Counted from the stretch's first letter, positions 17,797 through 27,281 are shown. The stretch: DNA of 64,000 bases from Pseudomonas sp. R84 (GCF_009834515.1 NZ_CP019426.1:2531501-2595500); one strand, 5' to 3'. Made by a program: numbers and translations. The notes: generated by a model from the sequence alone, not told the origin.

Positions 17797-19203
17797 ATGG
17801 CTCAAGCCAAATCCAACACCAGCAGCGCCTTCGACGAAATCGATACCTTCAGCCATCTGTATGACCGTGGCGTCGGGCTGGTCAATGGCAAACCCTCATT
17901 CACTGCCGATCAGGCTGCGGATGAAATCCTGCGCAAAGGCCTGTCGTGGGGCGACAAGAACGCTGACGGCAAAGTAGACCTCAGTTACACCTTCCTGACC
18001 GAGAAACCGACGAACTACAACGTCAAACTGGGCAACTTCAGCGAGTTCAGCGCCCAGCAAAAGGCCCAGGCCGTGCTGGCCATGCAATCCTGGGCTGATG
18101 TCGCCAACGTCACCTTCACTGAAGGCAAGGGCGGCGATGGCCACATGACCTTCGGTAACTACGATGTCAGCACCGGTGGTGCGGCATTCGCTTACTTACC
18201 GAGCGGTGGCAGCTATGACGGCCAGTCGTGGTACCTGATCAACGATCAATACCAGGTCAACAAAACCCCGGACATCAACAACTACGGGCGCCAGACCCTG
18301 ACCCACGAGATCGGTCACACCCTTGGCCTGTCGCATCCGGGCGCGTACAACGCCGGTAATGGCAACCCGACCTATAACGACGCAAAGTACGCCGAAGACA
18401 CCCGTGGCTACAGCCTGATGAGCTACTGGAGCGAAGCCAACACCGAGCAAAACTTCAGCAAGGACGGCAGCGGCGCGTACGCCTCGGCGCCGTTGCTCGA
18501 CGATATCGTCGCGGTGCAGAAACTGTATGGCGCCAACTACGCGACCCGTGCCGATGACACCACGTACGGCTTCAACTCCAATGCCGAGCGCGATTTCTAC
18601 AGCGCCACTTCGGCGTCCTCCAAAGTGGTGTTCTCGGTGTGGGATGGCGGCGGCAACGACACGCTGGACTTCTCCGGCTTCAACCAGAACCAGAAGATCA
18701 ACCTCAATGAAGGTTCGTTCTCCGACATCGGTGGCCTCGTCGGTAATGTGTCCATCGCTTACGGTGTGACCGTGGAAAATGCCATCGGCGGTTCAGGCAA
18801 TGACCTGCTGATCGGCAACACCGTTGCCAACGAACTGGTCGGCGGTGCCGGCAATGACATCCTTTACGGTGGTGGCGGTGGCGACACCTTGTGGGGCGGA
18901 GCAGGTGCAGACACTTTTGTGTTCGGTGCTGCCAGCGATTCGACCATGACTGCGCCGGACTGGATCATGGATTTCACCAGCGGCCTGGACAAGATCGACC
19001 TGTCGGGGATCGCCGGTTTCGCCACGGGCGCGGCGTCGCTGAACTTTGTCAGCGGCTTCACCGGGCATGCGGGCGACGCGATCCTGACCTACTTCGCGCA
19101 GACCAATCAGACCAGCCTGATGGTTGACCTGACGGGGCAGGGTTCGGTGGACTTTGCTGTGGGTGTGGTGGGGCAAGCGGTGGCGACTGATATCGTTGCG
19201 TGA
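17797..19203 (+). CDS. Serralysin-family secreted metalloprotease (AprA-like)
   Basis: Extracellular zinc protease, normally exported by a type I system that reads its C-terminus; no N-terminal signal peptide is present, as expected. The 468-residue protein has the zinc site [11 protein letters not shown] (His170, His174, His180), the Met-turn SLMSYW (about 206-211) and RTX calcium-binding nonapeptides ([32 protein letters not shown]) at about 328-372. A strong AAGGA ribosome site precedes the ATG. Unlike the classic apr locus, no inhibitor or aprDEF exporter genes follow, so it must rely on an exporter elsewhere. Confidence 0.93.
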   Translation: MAQAKSNTSSAFDEIDTFSHLYDRGVGLVNGKPSFTADQAADEILRKGLSWGDKNADGKVDLSYTFLTEKPTNYNVKLGNFSEFSAQQKAQAVLAMQSWADVANVTFTEGKGGDGHMTFGNYDVSTGGAAFAYLPSGGSYDGQSWYLINDQYQVNKTPDINNYGRQTLTHEIGHTLGLSHPGAYNAGNGNPTYNDAKYAEDTRGYSLMSYWSEANTEQNFSKDGSGAYASAPLLDDIVAVQKLYGANYATRADDTTYGFNSNAERDFYSATSASSKVVFSVWDGGGNDTLDFSGFNQNQKINLNEGSFSDIGGLVGNVSIAYGVTVENAIGGSGNDLLIGNTVANELVGGAGNDILYGGGGGDTLWGGAGADTFVFGAASDSTMTAPDWIMDFTSGLDKIDLSGIAGFATGAASLNFVSGFTGHAGDAILTYFAQTNQTSLMVDLTGQGSVDFAVGVVGQAVATDIVA

Positions 19204-19215
19204 TGCCTGAAGAAC

Positions 19216-19396
19216 GGCCCTCACCCTAACCCTCTCCCAGTGGGAGAGGGGACCGATTGGGGGATATTGGCGAAATTCACCGACTTGAACGATTGGCTTT
19301 GAATCCATAATCGACTCGATTTTTCAGGTCGATGGATTTCGCCAGACAACTCGGTCAGTTCCCTCTCCCTCCGGGAGAGGGCTAGGGTGAGGGGCT
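19216..19396. repeat. CCCTCACCC-family long repeat
   Basis: Same family as 13831-14092, here one unit bounded by inverted ends (CCCTCACCCTAACCCTCTCCC left, its near complement right). It also contains a hairpin-prone middle (GACTTGAACGATTGG to TCGACTCGATTTTTCAGG). It lies directly after the serralysin stop and may act as its transcript end. Confidence 0.82.
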
Positions 19397-19493
19397 TTTG
19401 ATGTTGAAGGGCCGTTCGGCTGCAAACCCACCCCAACCAGAACCAATGAGCTATACCTGAACCGGTCTCTTCGCCGTATCCAGGAGAACCCCC

Positions 19494-19862
19494 ATGAAAA
19501 GCTCCGGCCCTAGTCCCGTCATTGCCCTCGAACAACTTCCCGGCTGCCTGATAGTGAAATTCCACGGCATCCAGGTCGCCGCCTCGTCCCACGTACTGAT
19601 CCTCAACGAAGCCAACTACCCGCCGGTCTATTACATCCCCCGCGAAGACATCGACGAAAAGTACTTCGCCCGCACCGACCACACCAGTTATTGCCCGTAC
19701 AAGGGCGACGCCAACTACTTCAGCCTGCAAGTGCCGGGGCATGAAGGGGCGAACGCGGTGTGGACTTATGAGAAGCCGAAAATCTCGGTCGGGCCGATCA
19801 AGGACTACGTGGCGTTTTATCCGGATCAGGTGAAATTCGAAGTGATCAAGGCTGATGCCTGA
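19494..19862 (+). CDS. DUF427-family protein
   Basis: A 122-residue cytoplasmic protein of the DUF427 family, small beta-barrel proteins of unknown function. Recognisable pieces are the central YYIPREDI, the DHTSYCPYKGDANYF stretch and the final AWTYE-like segment (NAVWTYEKP). An AGGAG ribosome site precedes the ATG. It stands alone and converges on the MHS transporter gene across a terminator. Confidence 0.88.
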   Translation: MKSSGPSPVIALEQLPGCLIVKFHGIQVAASSHVLILNEANYPPVYYIPREDIDEKYFARTDHTSYCPYKGDANYFSLQVPGHEGANAVWTYEKPKISVGPIKDYVAFYPDQVKFEVIKADA

Positions 19863-19865
19863 GCA

Positions 19866-19899
19866 AAAAAATCGGCGAGAGTAAAAACCCTCGCCGATT
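19866..19899 (-). terminator. Intrinsic terminator of the MHS transporter gene
   Basis: A 10-bp stem (arms 19870-19879 and 19890-19899) with a 10-nt loop and a T-run on the minus strand. It may also act weakly for the convergent DUF427 gene. Confidence 0.88.
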
Positions 19900-19917
19900 G
19901 AATTATCTGGTTGAGTT

Positions 19918-21540
19918 TCAGTTCTTGTCGAGATCGATATTCTTCGTCTCACGCAAACAGATCATCCCCACCACCAGGCTCACCCCGGTAATCAACACCG
20001 GATACCACAGCCCATAAAAGATGTCCCCGGTGTACACCACCAACGCGAACGACACCGTCGGCAGGAATCCGCCAAACCAGCCGTTGCCGATGTGATATGG
20101 CAGCGACATCGAGGTGTAGCGAATGCGCGTCGGGAACAGTTCGACCATCAGCGCCGCCAACGGGCCGTAGCACATCGCCGAGATGATGATCAACGCCACG
20201 ATCAGGGCGACGATCATCGGTTTGTTGATCTGCTGCAGATCGGCCTGTTGCGGGTAGCCGGCCAGCGTGATCGCACCGCGCAGTGCAGCCTCATCGAAGC
20301 CGTCGAGTTTGACGTCGCCGACGCTCACTTGCACGGCGCTGCCAGCAGGCGCAGCGGCGCTGGAGTAGGGCAGGCCTTGCTTGACCAGGAAGGTCTTGAC
20401 CTTGTCGCACGGGCTGTCGAATTTGGCTTTGCCGACCGGGTCGAACTGGAAGGTGCAGGTCGCCGGATCCGCCAGCACGGTGATCGGCGCCTGACGGCTG
20501 GCCTGATCGATCGCCGGGTTGGCGTAGTGCGCGAGGGATTTGAAGATCGGGAAGTACAACGCGGTGGCCAGCAGCAAGCCCAGCATCAGCACCGGTTTAC
20601 GCCCGACCTTGTCCGACAGCCAGCCGAAAAAGATGAAGAACGGCGCGCCGATGACCACGCTGATGATCAGCAAGGTGTTGGCCACCGCCGGGTCCATTTT
20701 CAGGAACTGGGTGAGGAAGAACAGCACGTAGAACTGCGCCGCGTAAAAGGTCACCGCTTGCCCGGCGTTGATGCTGAACAGGGCGATCAGCACAACTTTG
20801 AGGTTTTCCCATTTGCCGAAGGATTCGCGTATCGGCGCTTTCGAGGTTTTACCTTCCTCTTTCATTTTCAGGTACGCCGGCGACTCGTGCAGGCTCAGGC
20901 GAATCCAAGTGGAAATGCCCAGCAGTACGATCGACAGCAGGAAGGGAATACGCCAGCCCCACACCTCAAACTGATCGCCGGTGAAGTAGCGGCAACCGAG
21001 CACCACCAGCAGCGACAGCAACAGGCCGAGAGTCGCGGTGGATTGAATCCAACTGGTGTGGAATCCGCGTTTGCCGATTGGCGCATGCTCGGCCACATAG
21101 GTCGCCGCGCCGCCGTATTCACCGCCAAGCGCCAGGCCCTGCAGCATGCGCAGCACCACCAGAATGATCGGCGCGGCGATGCCAATGCTGGCGTAGGTCG
21201 GCAGCAGACCGACGCAGAACGTCGCCACGCCCATCAGAATGATCGTCGCGAGAAAGGTGTATTTACGCCCGATCATGTCGCCCAACCGACCAAACACCAG
21301 CGCCCCGAACGGCCGCACGATAAAGCCTGCGGCGAAAGCCATCAGCGCAAAGATGAACGCCGTGGTGTCGTTGACTCCGGCGAAAAACTGCTTGCTGATC
21401 ACCGCCGCGAGGGCGCCGTAGAGGAAGAAGTCATACCACTCGAACACCGTTCCCAGTGATGAGGCGAAGATGACTTTGCGTGTATCCGGGCTGGTCTCCG
21501 CGCTGCGCACGGCGTCCAGCGGCTGAACGTGTTCTGACAT
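19918..21540 (-). CDS. MFS transporter, metabolite:H+ symporter (MHS) family
   Basis: A 540-residue inner-membrane transporter with about 12 helices. MHS signatures include VFEWYDFFLYG near the start, FGRLGDMIGRK (about 83-93) and LGGEYGGAATYVAEHAP (about 138-154). Relatives carry organic acids, shikimate, proline/betaine and similar solutes; the substrate here is unknown. An unusual ~100-residue hydrophilic insert (about 338-440, with Cys362 and Cys378) sits between helices in the C-terminal half and accounts for the extra length. A GAGGG ribosome site supports the ATG at 21540. The neighbouring GMC oxidoreductase and LysR suggest a catabolic cassette. Confidence 0.9.
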   Translation of the reverse strand: MSEHVQPLDAVRSAETSPDTRKVIFASSLGTVFEWYDFFLYGALAAVISKQFFAGVNDTTAFIFALMAFAAGFIVRPFGALVFGRLGDMIGRKYTFLATIILMGVATFCVGLLPTYASIGIAAPIILVVLRMLQGLALGGEYGGAATYVAEHAPIGKRGFHTSWIQSTATLGLLLSLLVVLGCRYFTGDQFEVWGWRIPFLLSIVLLGISTWIRLSLHESPAYLKMKEEGKTSKAPIRESFGKWENLKVVLIALFSINAGQAVTFYAAQFYVLFFLTQFLKMDPAVANTLLIISVVIGAPFFIFFGWLSDKVGRKPVLMLGLLLATALYFPIFKSLAHYANPAIDQASRQAPITVLADPATCTFQFDPVGKAKFDSPCDKVKTFLVKQGLPYSSAAAPAGSAVQVSVGDVKLDGFDEAALRGAITLAGYPQQADLQQINKPMIVALIVALIIISAMCYGPLAALMVELFPTRIRYTSMSLPYHIGNGWFGGFLPTVSFALVVYTGDIFYGLWYPVLITGVSLVVGMICLRETKNIDLDKN

Positions 21541-21622
21541 ATCGGTATCCCTCACAGTGATTGTTTTTGTTGTTCCACTGGTGTTGCGTGTCCGGGTGAT
21601 GCCTTGAATTAAACGCGGTCCC

Positions 21623-21716
21623 TTGTAGGAGTGAGCCTGCTCGCGATAGCGGTGTATCAGCCAACGCAGATGTTGAATGTTATTCAGTCATCGCGAGCAG
21701 GCTCGCTCCTACAGGG
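21623..21716. repeat. REPIN overlapping a coding end
   Basis: REP cores at 21623-21649 and 21690-21716 in opposite orientation. The second overlaps the 3' end of the GMC oxidoreductase gene and supplies its last codons. Confidence 0.9.
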
Positions 21717-23332
21717 GTTGTGTTCACAGCATTAGGGTTGAGGATGAGTTGTGCCGCTTTCTCGGCAATCATCAGCGTAGGCGAACAGGTGTTGCCCGAG
21801 GTGATGCGCGGCATGATCGACGCGTCGGCAATGCGCAAACCGGGCACGCCGTGGACGCGCAGCTGTGCGTCGACCACCGCATCGCCGTCATTGCCCATGC
21901 GGCAGGTACCGACTGGATGGAAAATCGTCGTGCCGATCGTCGCCGCTGCTTGCTGCAATTGTTCTTCACTTTGCAGGTTGGCGCCGGGCAGGTACTCCAC
22001 CGGTTTGAACGCTTGCAGGGCAGGGGCGCTGACGATGCGGCGGGTCAGGCGAATCGCATCTGCCGCGACGCGCAAATCCTCTGGATGACTGAGGTAGTTG
22101 GGCTGAATCAACGGCGCTTCCTGCGGATCCGCCGAACGAATGTCGATGCGCCCACGACTCTGCGGACGCAGGTCGCACACAGAAGCGGTGAACGCCGGGA
22201 AACTGTGCAACGGCTCGCCAAAACGCTCCAGCGACAGTGGCTGCACGTGGTACTCAAGGTTCGCCGAAGTCTGCTCCGGCCCCGAGCGCGCAAACGCGCC
22301 CAACTGACTCGGCGCCATCGACAGCGGCCCGCTACGGTCATACAGATAACGCAGGCCCATGCCCATTTTGCCCCATACGCTGCCGGCGATCTGGTTTAGG
22401 GTGCGGGCGTTTTCCAGTTTGTAGATCAGGCGCAATTGCAGGTGATCCTGCAGGTTGCCGCCGACGCCCGGCAGCTCATGAATCACGCCGATACCCAAGC
22501 GTTCGAGCAGTGGCCGAGGACCAATCCCGGAGCGTTGCAAAATACTTGGTGAACCGACCGCGCCGGCGCACAAGACAATCTCTTTGCGCGCCTTGAACTG
22601 CTTGGCCTGACCTTCGTGACGCGCGCTGACTTTCGAGGCGCGACCGTCCTCCAGCAGAACACGATCCACCTCAACCCCGGTCAGCACCGTCAGATTCGTC
22701 CGGTCGCGCACCGGTTTCAAAAACGCCTTCGCCGCGTTCCAGCGCACGCCGGATTTCTGATTGACCTGAAAGTAGCCGCAACCCTCGTTGTCGCCCTGAT
22801 TGAAGTCATCGATGCTGGCGATGCCGCTCTGCTCAGCCGCACTGCGAAAGGCATCCAGAATCGGCCACGACAGGCGCTGCTGTTCAACCCGCCACTCACC
22901 CTTGGCGCCGTGAAATTCAGCCGCACCGGCAAAGTGGTTTTCGCTCTGTTTGAACAGCGGCAACACGTCATTCCAGGCCCAGCCCGGATTGCCCTCGGCC
23001 GCCCAGCCGTCGTAGTCGTTGGCCTGGCCGCGCATGTAGATCATGCCGTTGATGGACGAACAACCGCCCAGCACTTTACCGCGCGGATAGCTCAACGCGC
23101 GGCCGTTGAGGCCGGGTTGTTCTTCGGTCTTGAAGCACCAGTCGGTGCGCGGGTTACCGATGCAGAACAGGTAACCGACAGGAATGTGAATCCACGCATA
23201 GTTGTCGCGCCCGCCGGCTTCGAGCAGCAGCACGCGCTGCTGCGCATCTGCCGACAGCCGATTGGCCAGCAAGCACCCGGCAGGGCCGGCGCCGACCACG
23301 ATGTAGTCGTATTCATCGAGGGAAGTCTGCAT
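21680..23332 (-). CDS. GMC-family FAD oxidoreductase (choline dehydrogenase-like)
   Basis: A 550-residue flavoenzyme. The N-terminal FAD dinucleotide fold is [16 protein letters not shown] (about 12-27), the GMC signature 1 includes [12 protein letters not shown], and signature 2 is [15 protein letters not shown]. The C-terminal part has the catalytic His in HPVGTC and a final [18 protein letters not shown] enzymes oxidise alcohols; the substrate is unknown. The last ~12 residues ([11 protein letters not shown]) are translated REP sequence, beyond the normal family end near LILN. A GAGG site supports the ATG at 23332. It is divergent from the LysR gene, which probably regulates it, and upstream of the MHS transporter. 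Confidence 0.9.
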   Translation of the reverse strand: MQTSLDEYDYIVVGAGPAGCLLANRLSADAQQRVLLLEAGGRDNYAWIHIPVGYLFCIGNPRTDWCFKTEEQPGLNGRALSYPRGKVLGGCSSINGMIYMRGQANDYDGWAAEGNPGWAWNDVLPLFKQSENHFAGAAEFHGAKGEWRVEQQRLSWPILDAFRSAAEQSGIASIDDFNQGDNEGCGYFQVNQKSGVRWNAAKAFLKPVRDRTNLTVLTGVEVDRVLLEDGRASKVSARHEGQAKQFKARKEIVLCAGAVGSPSILQRSGIGPRPLLERLGIGVIHELPGVGGNLQDHLQLRLIYKLENARTLNQIAGSVWGKMGMGLRYLYDRSGPLSMAPSQLGAFARSGPEQTSANLEYHVQPLSLERFGEPLHSFPAFTASVCDLRPQSRGRIDIRSADPQEAPLIQPNYLSHPEDLRVAADAIRLTRRIVSAPALQAFKPVEYLPGANLQSEEQLQQAAATIGTTIFHPVGTCRMGNDGDAVVDAQLRVHGVPGLRIADASIMPRITSGNTCSPTLMIAEKAAQLILNPNAVNTTPVGASLLAMTE

Positions 23333-23465
23333 TCCCTGACCTCGCTTTTTGTTTTTATTGTCGGACACTCTAGTTGTTAGCTTTCGTTAAAAGAATGTTA
23401 GTTTTTGCGCAGCCGCTGTGCGTTTTCAAACAGCCTGCATAGACCATAGCCGACAAGGACACGCC

Positions 23466-24350
23466 ATGTTCGACTGGAACGACCTGCGGTTTTTTCTCGA
23501 ACTGCAACGCAGCGGCCGCCTGCTCACCGCTGCCCGCCGCCTCAACACCACCCACGCCACCGTCGCCCGCCATATCGAAGCCATCGAAAAAAGCCTCGGC
23601 ACCGCGCTGTTCGTCCAGCACGCCCAAGGTTACGAAATGACCCCGGCGGGGGAGGCGCTGCTTAAACACGCTGAAGCGATGGAAAACGTTGCGTTGCTGG
23701 CGCAGGAGGAAATCACCCAATCCACTGCGCCGTTGGGCAAGATTCGTGTGGGGGTGACGGAAGGGCTGGGCATCAAGTTTCTCGCCAGTCGCATGATCGG
23801 CTTGTTCGAACGTTATCCGGGATTGGAAGTGGAACTGGTCGCCGTGCCGCGCTTTGTCAGCATCCTCAACCGCGAGGCGGAAATCAGCATCCATCTGGAG
23901 CGCCCGGCGGCGGACATGCTGGTGACGCGCAAACTCACCGACTATCGACTCGCGTTGTACGCCAGCCAACGCTATCTCGATAAGGCGCCGCCACTGCAAA
24001 GCCGCGAAGACCTCGGGCGGCATGCGTGGATCGGTTATGTCGATGATTTGCTGTTCAGCCAGGAACTGATGTTTCTCAACAGCTTTTGTCGCAGCCCTCG
24101 GGTTGTGTTCCATAGCACCAGCGTTATTGCTCAGCAGGAAGCAGCGCGGTCGGGATTGGGCATTGCGGTGTTGCCTTGCTACATGGCCGAGTCGGATCCC
24201 GATCTGGTGCCGTTGCTGCCGGATGAAAGCATCGAGCGCAGCTACTGGATCAGCACGCGGCGCGAGTTGCACAAATCGGTGCGGCTGCGGGTGGTCTGGG
24301 ATTATGTGGTGGGGTTATGTGAAGCGGAGCAGGGGCTTTTACGCGGTTAA
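23466..24350 (+). CDS. LysR-family transcriptional regulator
   Basis: A 294-residue regulator with an N-terminal HTH (LTAARRLNTTHATVARHIEA, about 20-39) and a ligand-binding domain beginning near GKIRVGVTEGLG. An AAGGA ribosome site precedes the ATG. The 133-nt gap to the divergent GMC oxidoreductase has AT-rich half-sites such as GTTAGCTTTCGTTAA, where a LysR protein could bind. It most likely controls the GMC/MHS genes; the inducer is not evident. Confidence 0.9.
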   Translation: MFDWNDLRFFLELQRSGRLLTAARRLNTTHATVARHIEAIEKSLGTALFVQHAQGYEMTPAGEALLKHAEAMENVALLAQEEITQSTAPLGKIRVGVTEGLGIKFLASRMIGLFERYPGLEVELVAVPRFVSILNREAEISIHLERPAADMLVTRKLTDYRLALYASQRYLDKAPPLQSREDLGRHAWIGYVDDLLFSQELMFLNSFCRSPRVVFHSTSVIAQQEAARSGLGIAVLPCYMAESDPDLVPLLPDESIERSYWISTRRELHKSVRLRVVWDYVVGLCEAEQGLLRG

Positions 24351-24370
24351 CCAGTTAGATCCAAATCCCC

Positions 24371-24465
24371 CTGTGGGAGCGAGCCTGCTCGCGAAAGCGA
24401 TGTATCTGATACGCAAATCTCGCCTGACCCACCGCCTTCGCGAGCAGGCTCGCTCCCACAGGGGG
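24371..24465. repeat. REPIN (inverted REP pair)
   Basis: REP cores at 24371-24396 and 24436-24465 facing each other around a ~40-nt spacer, between the LysR gene and the ars promoter. Confidence 0.9.
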
Positions 24466-24510
24466 TATGCGCATATCACTCGAGATGTGTGTCATCTCCG
24501 GGTTGATTTA

Positions 24511-24547
24511 TATATGGATATCCGTATATTCGAATTTCCGTATGTGT
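24511..24547 (+). promoter_or_regulatory. Probable ArsR operator/promoter
   Basis: An AT-rich segment with the nested palindromes GGATATCC and ATTCGAAT and repeated CCGTAT half-sites, ending 13 nt before arsR. This is where an autoregulating ArsR dimer would bind; exact promoter boxes were not assigned. Confidence 0.5.
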
Positions 24548-24559
24548 TGAGCCCGTTCC

Positions 24560-24907
24560 ATGATCACCCCCACCGAAGTCTTCAAGAGCCTCGCCGATGA
24601 AACCCGCGTCCGCGCCATGCTGCTCATCGCCGATCAAGGTGAACTCTGCGTCTGCGAGCTGATGTGTGCGCTCGACGACAGCCAACCGAAAATCAGCCGC
24701 CATCTCGCGCAACTGCGCAGCAATGGTTTGCTGCTTGATCGCCGTCAGGGGCAATGGGTCTATTACCGCCTCAACCCTGATCTTCCTGCGTGGGTACGCG
24801 AAATCCTGCAAGTGACGTCCAAAGCCAACGCCGATTGGCTCAAGGACAATGCCGCGCGCCTGCAGAACATGGACGGTCGTCCCGTCCGTGAAACCGCCTG
24901 CTGCTGA
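24560..24907 (+). CDS. arsR: ArsR-family arsenic-responsive repressor
   Basis: A 115-residue winged-helix repressor that leaves its operator on binding As(III). The metal site is in ELCVCELMC (Cys30, Cys32), and the recognition helix is in SQPKISRHLAQLRS (about 41-54). The C-terminus ends with a vicinal Cys pair (ETACC) that may add to metal binding. It is the first gene of a tight arsR-arsC-arsH operon, 15 nt before arsC. Confidence 0.95.
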   Translation: MITPTEVFKSLADETRVRAMLLIADQGELCVCELMCALDDSQPKISRHLAQLRSNGLLLDRRQGQWVYYRLNPDLPAWVREILQVTSKANADWLKDNAARLQNMDGRPVRETACC

Positions 24908-24922
24908 GGAAGCAAGAAAACC

Positions 24923-25393
24923 ATGCGAATTCTGTTTATGTGCACGGCCAACAGCTGCCGCAGCATCCTGTCCGAAGCCATGTTCAATCATCTGGCGCGC
25001 CCCGGATTCGAGGCCGTGAGTTCCGGAAGTTTCCCCAAGGGCCAAGTGTTGCCGCGCAGCCTGTCGACGCTGCAACAGGCCGGCATTGCCATCGATGGTC
25101 TGTATAGCAAGGGCAATGACGCGTTCGAAGACAATCCACCAGACATTGTCATCACCGTCTGTGACAAGGCCGCCGGTGAGAGCTGCCCGGTGTACTTCGG
25201 CCCCGCGCTCAAAGCCCATTGGGGGCTGGCAGATCCCTCGGATGTGCTCGGTGACGATGCCGCCGTGGACGCGGCATTTGCTGCCACGCTGGCGATCATC
25301 GAGCGGCGCTGCGCGACCTTCCTCGGCCTGCCATTTAAAGCACTCAGCCGCGCTGAACTCCAGCGTGAGCTGGATCGTATCGGCTCTCTCTGA
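24923..25393 (+). CDS. arsC: Arsenate reductase, low-molecular-weight phosphatase type
   Basis: Reduces arsenate to arsenite in the cytoplasm. The 156-residue protein has the phosphatase loop CTANSCR (Cys7 to Arg13, the CX5R motif) and the second redox pair Cys80 and Cys88 (VCDKAAGESC), so it should use thioredoxin like the Staphylococcus pI258 type. An AGGAAG ribosome site precedes the ATG. Its product, arsenite, needs an exporter, but none is encoded in this operon. Confidence 0.94.
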   Translation: MRILFMCTANSCRSILSEAMFNHLARPGFEAVSSGSFPKGQVLPRSLSTLQQAGIAIDGLYSKGNDAFEDNPPDIVITVCDKAAGESCPVYFGPALKAHWGLADPSDVLGDDAAVDAAFAATLAIIERRCATFLGLPFKALSRAELQRELDRIGSL

Positions 25394-25405
25394 GCTGGAG
25401 GACAC

Positions 25406-26095
25406 ATGTCAGAACACCTGCCCCATCTTGATCATTCGCTGTTCGAAGGCTCTGCTTTGGATAAACACAAACCGCGCATCCTGCTGCTCTACGGCTCGAC
25501 CCGCGAACGCTCCTTCAGCCGTTTACTGGTGGAGGAGGCCGCACGCCTGCTCGAACACTTCGGCGCCGAAACGCGCATCTTCAACCCTTCCGGTCTACCG
25601 CTGCCTGACGACGTTCCGGTCGACCATCCCAAGGTGCAGGAGCTGCGTGATCTGGTGCTGTGGTCGGAAGGGCAGGTCTGGTGCTCACCTGAACGTCATG
25701 GCGCGATGTCCGCCGTGTTCAAGGCGCAGATCGACTGGATCCCGCTGGAACTCGGCGCGGTACGCCCGACCCAGGGCAAAACCCTGGCCGTGATGCAGGT
25801 CTGCGGCGGTTCGCAGTCGTTCAACGTGGTCAACCAATTGCGCGTGTTGGGCCGCTGGATGCGCATGTTCACCATCCCCAACCAATCCTCGGTGCCCAAG
25901 GCCTACATGGAGTTCGACGACACCGGGCGGATGAACGCGTCGCCGTTTTATGATCGTGTGGTCGATGTGATGGAAGAACTGGTGAAGTTCACCGTGCTGC
26001 TGCGCGATCAACAGGCGCATCTGGTCGATCGTTACTCCGAGCGTAAGGAAAGTTCTGAGCAATTGATGGCGCGGGTCAACCAGCGTTCGACCTGA
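25406..26095 (+). CDS. arsH: ArsH flavoprotein
   Basis: NADPH-dependent FMN reductase. ArsH proteins have been linked to oxidation of trivalent organoarsenicals. The 229-residue protein has the flavodoxin-like FMN loop [12 protein letters not shown] (about 29-40), the family's SPERHGAMS stretch and CGGSQSFN. It lies 12 nt after arsC with a GGAGG ribosome site, and a hairpin follows, so it ends the operon. Confidence 0.95.
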   Translation: MSEHLPHLDHSLFEGSALDKHKPRILLLYGSTRERSFSRLLVEEAARLLEHFGAETRIFNPSGLPLPDDVPVDHPKVQELRDLVLWSEGQVWCSPERHGAMSAVFKAQIDWIPLELGAVRPTQGKTLAVMQVCGGSQSFNVVNQLRVLGRWMRMFTIPNQSSVPKAYMEFDDTGRMNASPFYDRVVDVMEELVKFTVLLRDQQAHLVDRYSERKESSEQLMARVNQRST

Positions 26096-26096
26096 G

Positions 26097-26119
26097 GCCG
26101 TCCCTCGGCGAGGGACGGC
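26097..26119 (+). terminator. Hairpin after arsH
   Basis: A 9-bp perfect stem (GCCGTCCCT and complement) with a 5-nt loop, 1 nt after the arsH stop codon. No T-run follows, so termination strength is uncertain. Confidence 0.6.
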
Positions 26120-26149
26120 AGACACCACTCTGCGGCGGCTCGCGGGTGC

Positions 26150-26277
26150 TACGTTGCGAAGCGGGTTAGACATCGACAAGGTGGCGCGCAGGCCGCCCTC
26201 AGCGCTGTCGGCCAGGGTGATTCGACCGCCCAACTGCGTGGCGATGGTGTTGATGATCTTGGCTGACACACCGCCTT
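26150..26277 (-). pseudogene. Remnant of a histidine-kinase HATPase C-terminus
   Basis: The minus strand reads about 40 codons with the tail of a kinase ATPase domain: GGVSAKIINTIATQLGGRI then LADSAEGGLRATLSM, the usual last helix and strand. The rest of the kinase is absent: upstream the frame runs into a REP unit, and downstream it continues into antisense arsH without a proper end. The gene was probably truncated when the ars operon or the REP unit arrived. Confidence 0.65.
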
Positions 26278-26301
26278 CGCGAGCAAGCTCGCTCCCACAG
26301 G
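26274..26301. repeat. Single REP unit
   Basis: One REP core (CGCGAGCAAGCTCGCTCCCACA) at the broken upstream edge of the kinase remnant. Confidence 0.8.
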
Positions 26302-26387
26302 TTTTTGTGGTGTTTTCAAGTAACCGACACTTCAGGTTTTGCGCCTGCCTGCCGATGAAATCTGCACGATTTCAACGGATGCCATTC

Positions 26388-27281
26388 ATGAACAAGGTAG
26401 TTGCTGTACTGGCGCTTACTGCCCTCGTTGCAGGCTGCAAATCCCACCATCACCCCAATTTTGCGGACGATGAATTCCCCAGCTTTCGTTGTGCGGCGTA
26501 CTTCAAGCAAGCGTCGATCAGTGAGCAGCAGTTCGACGAAATCCGCTATCTCAGCACCCAGAACGCCAACTGCAAGGTGATCCTCGGTGAGATGTACGAG
26601 CAGGGACATGGCGTGCCGAAAAACATCGAGAAGGCCAAAGACATCTATGAGTCGGTGGCCCGACGTGCGCCGAATGTCTACAGCCGACTGGGCGATATGG
26701 CGGCAGCCGGTGTCGGCGGGCCGGTCGATCTGGTGGCTGCCCGGGACTTTTATGAGCGCTCTATCGCGGAGCCCGGCAATACCGCAATGGAACTCAAAGT
26801 CGCCGAGTTTCTGGAGAACGGCAAAGGCGGCCCGCAAGACCTTCAGGGGGCGCTGAAGCTGTATTTCAAAGCCGACTCATGGGACAACCTCCAACGCCTG
26901 GGCACCAAAGGCGTGGTGATGACGATCGAACAACAACAGCAGTACAACAAGGTTTATCTCAATAGGATGCAGTACGGCGTCAGGGCGAAGATTGAAGGTA
27001 TCGAGAAAGCGTTGGCGCAAGAAAAGCTGTCGACCCCCGAGCGCAAGTCGGTGCAGCTGGAACTGACTTACACGCCCGGCTCGTTGGTGCCAGTGATTGC
27101 CTTGCGGCAAAGTTGCGGTAACAGTGCCATCGACCAAAAAGTCATGCAGGGTTTTAGCGATTACCGATACCCCGGCGAACCGATCCTTTCGCCGCAGCAG
27201 AAAAACCACACGACTGTCGCCAGCGTCAGGACCGATGGGCTGACCGATAGAGAACGACTCAGAGCGCTATCGAAAAAATAA
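26388..27281 (+). CDS. Sel1-repeat lipoprotein
   Basis: A 297-residue lipoprotein. The signal peptide ends in the lipobox LVAGC (Cys17). Residues about 60-160 are Sel1-like helical repeats (LGEMYEQGHGVPKNIEKAKDIY; LGDMAAAGVGGPVDLVAARDFY; VAEFLENGKGGPQDLQGALKLY), which mediate protein contacts. The C-terminal part resembles a TonB C-terminal fold (LVPVIALRQSCGNSAIDQKVMQGF), a weaker call. The ATG at 26388 gives a proper signal peptide; the longer frame upstream is not used. Function is unknown; relatives occur in envelope and polysaccharide systems. Confidence 0.82.
   Translation: MNKVVAVLALTALVAGCKSHHHPNFADDEFPSFRCAAYFKQASISEQQFDEIRYLSTQNANCKVILGEMYEQGHGVPKNIEKAKDIYESVARRAPNVYSRLGDMAAAGVGGPVDLVAARDFYERSIAEPGNTAMELKVAEFLENGKGGPQDLQGALKLYFKADSWDNLQRLGTKGVVMTIEQQQQYNKVYLNRMQYGVRAKIEGIEKALAQEKLSTPERKSVQLELTYTPGSLVPVIALRQSCGNSAIDQKVMQGFSDYRYPGEPILSPQQKNHTTVASVRTDGLTDRERLRALSKK

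Noticed and set aside
20092..21459. 455-codon frame antisense to the MHS transporter
   Set aside because: Composition (Arg/Gln/His) is that of an antisense frame; the transporter signatures are on the minus strand.
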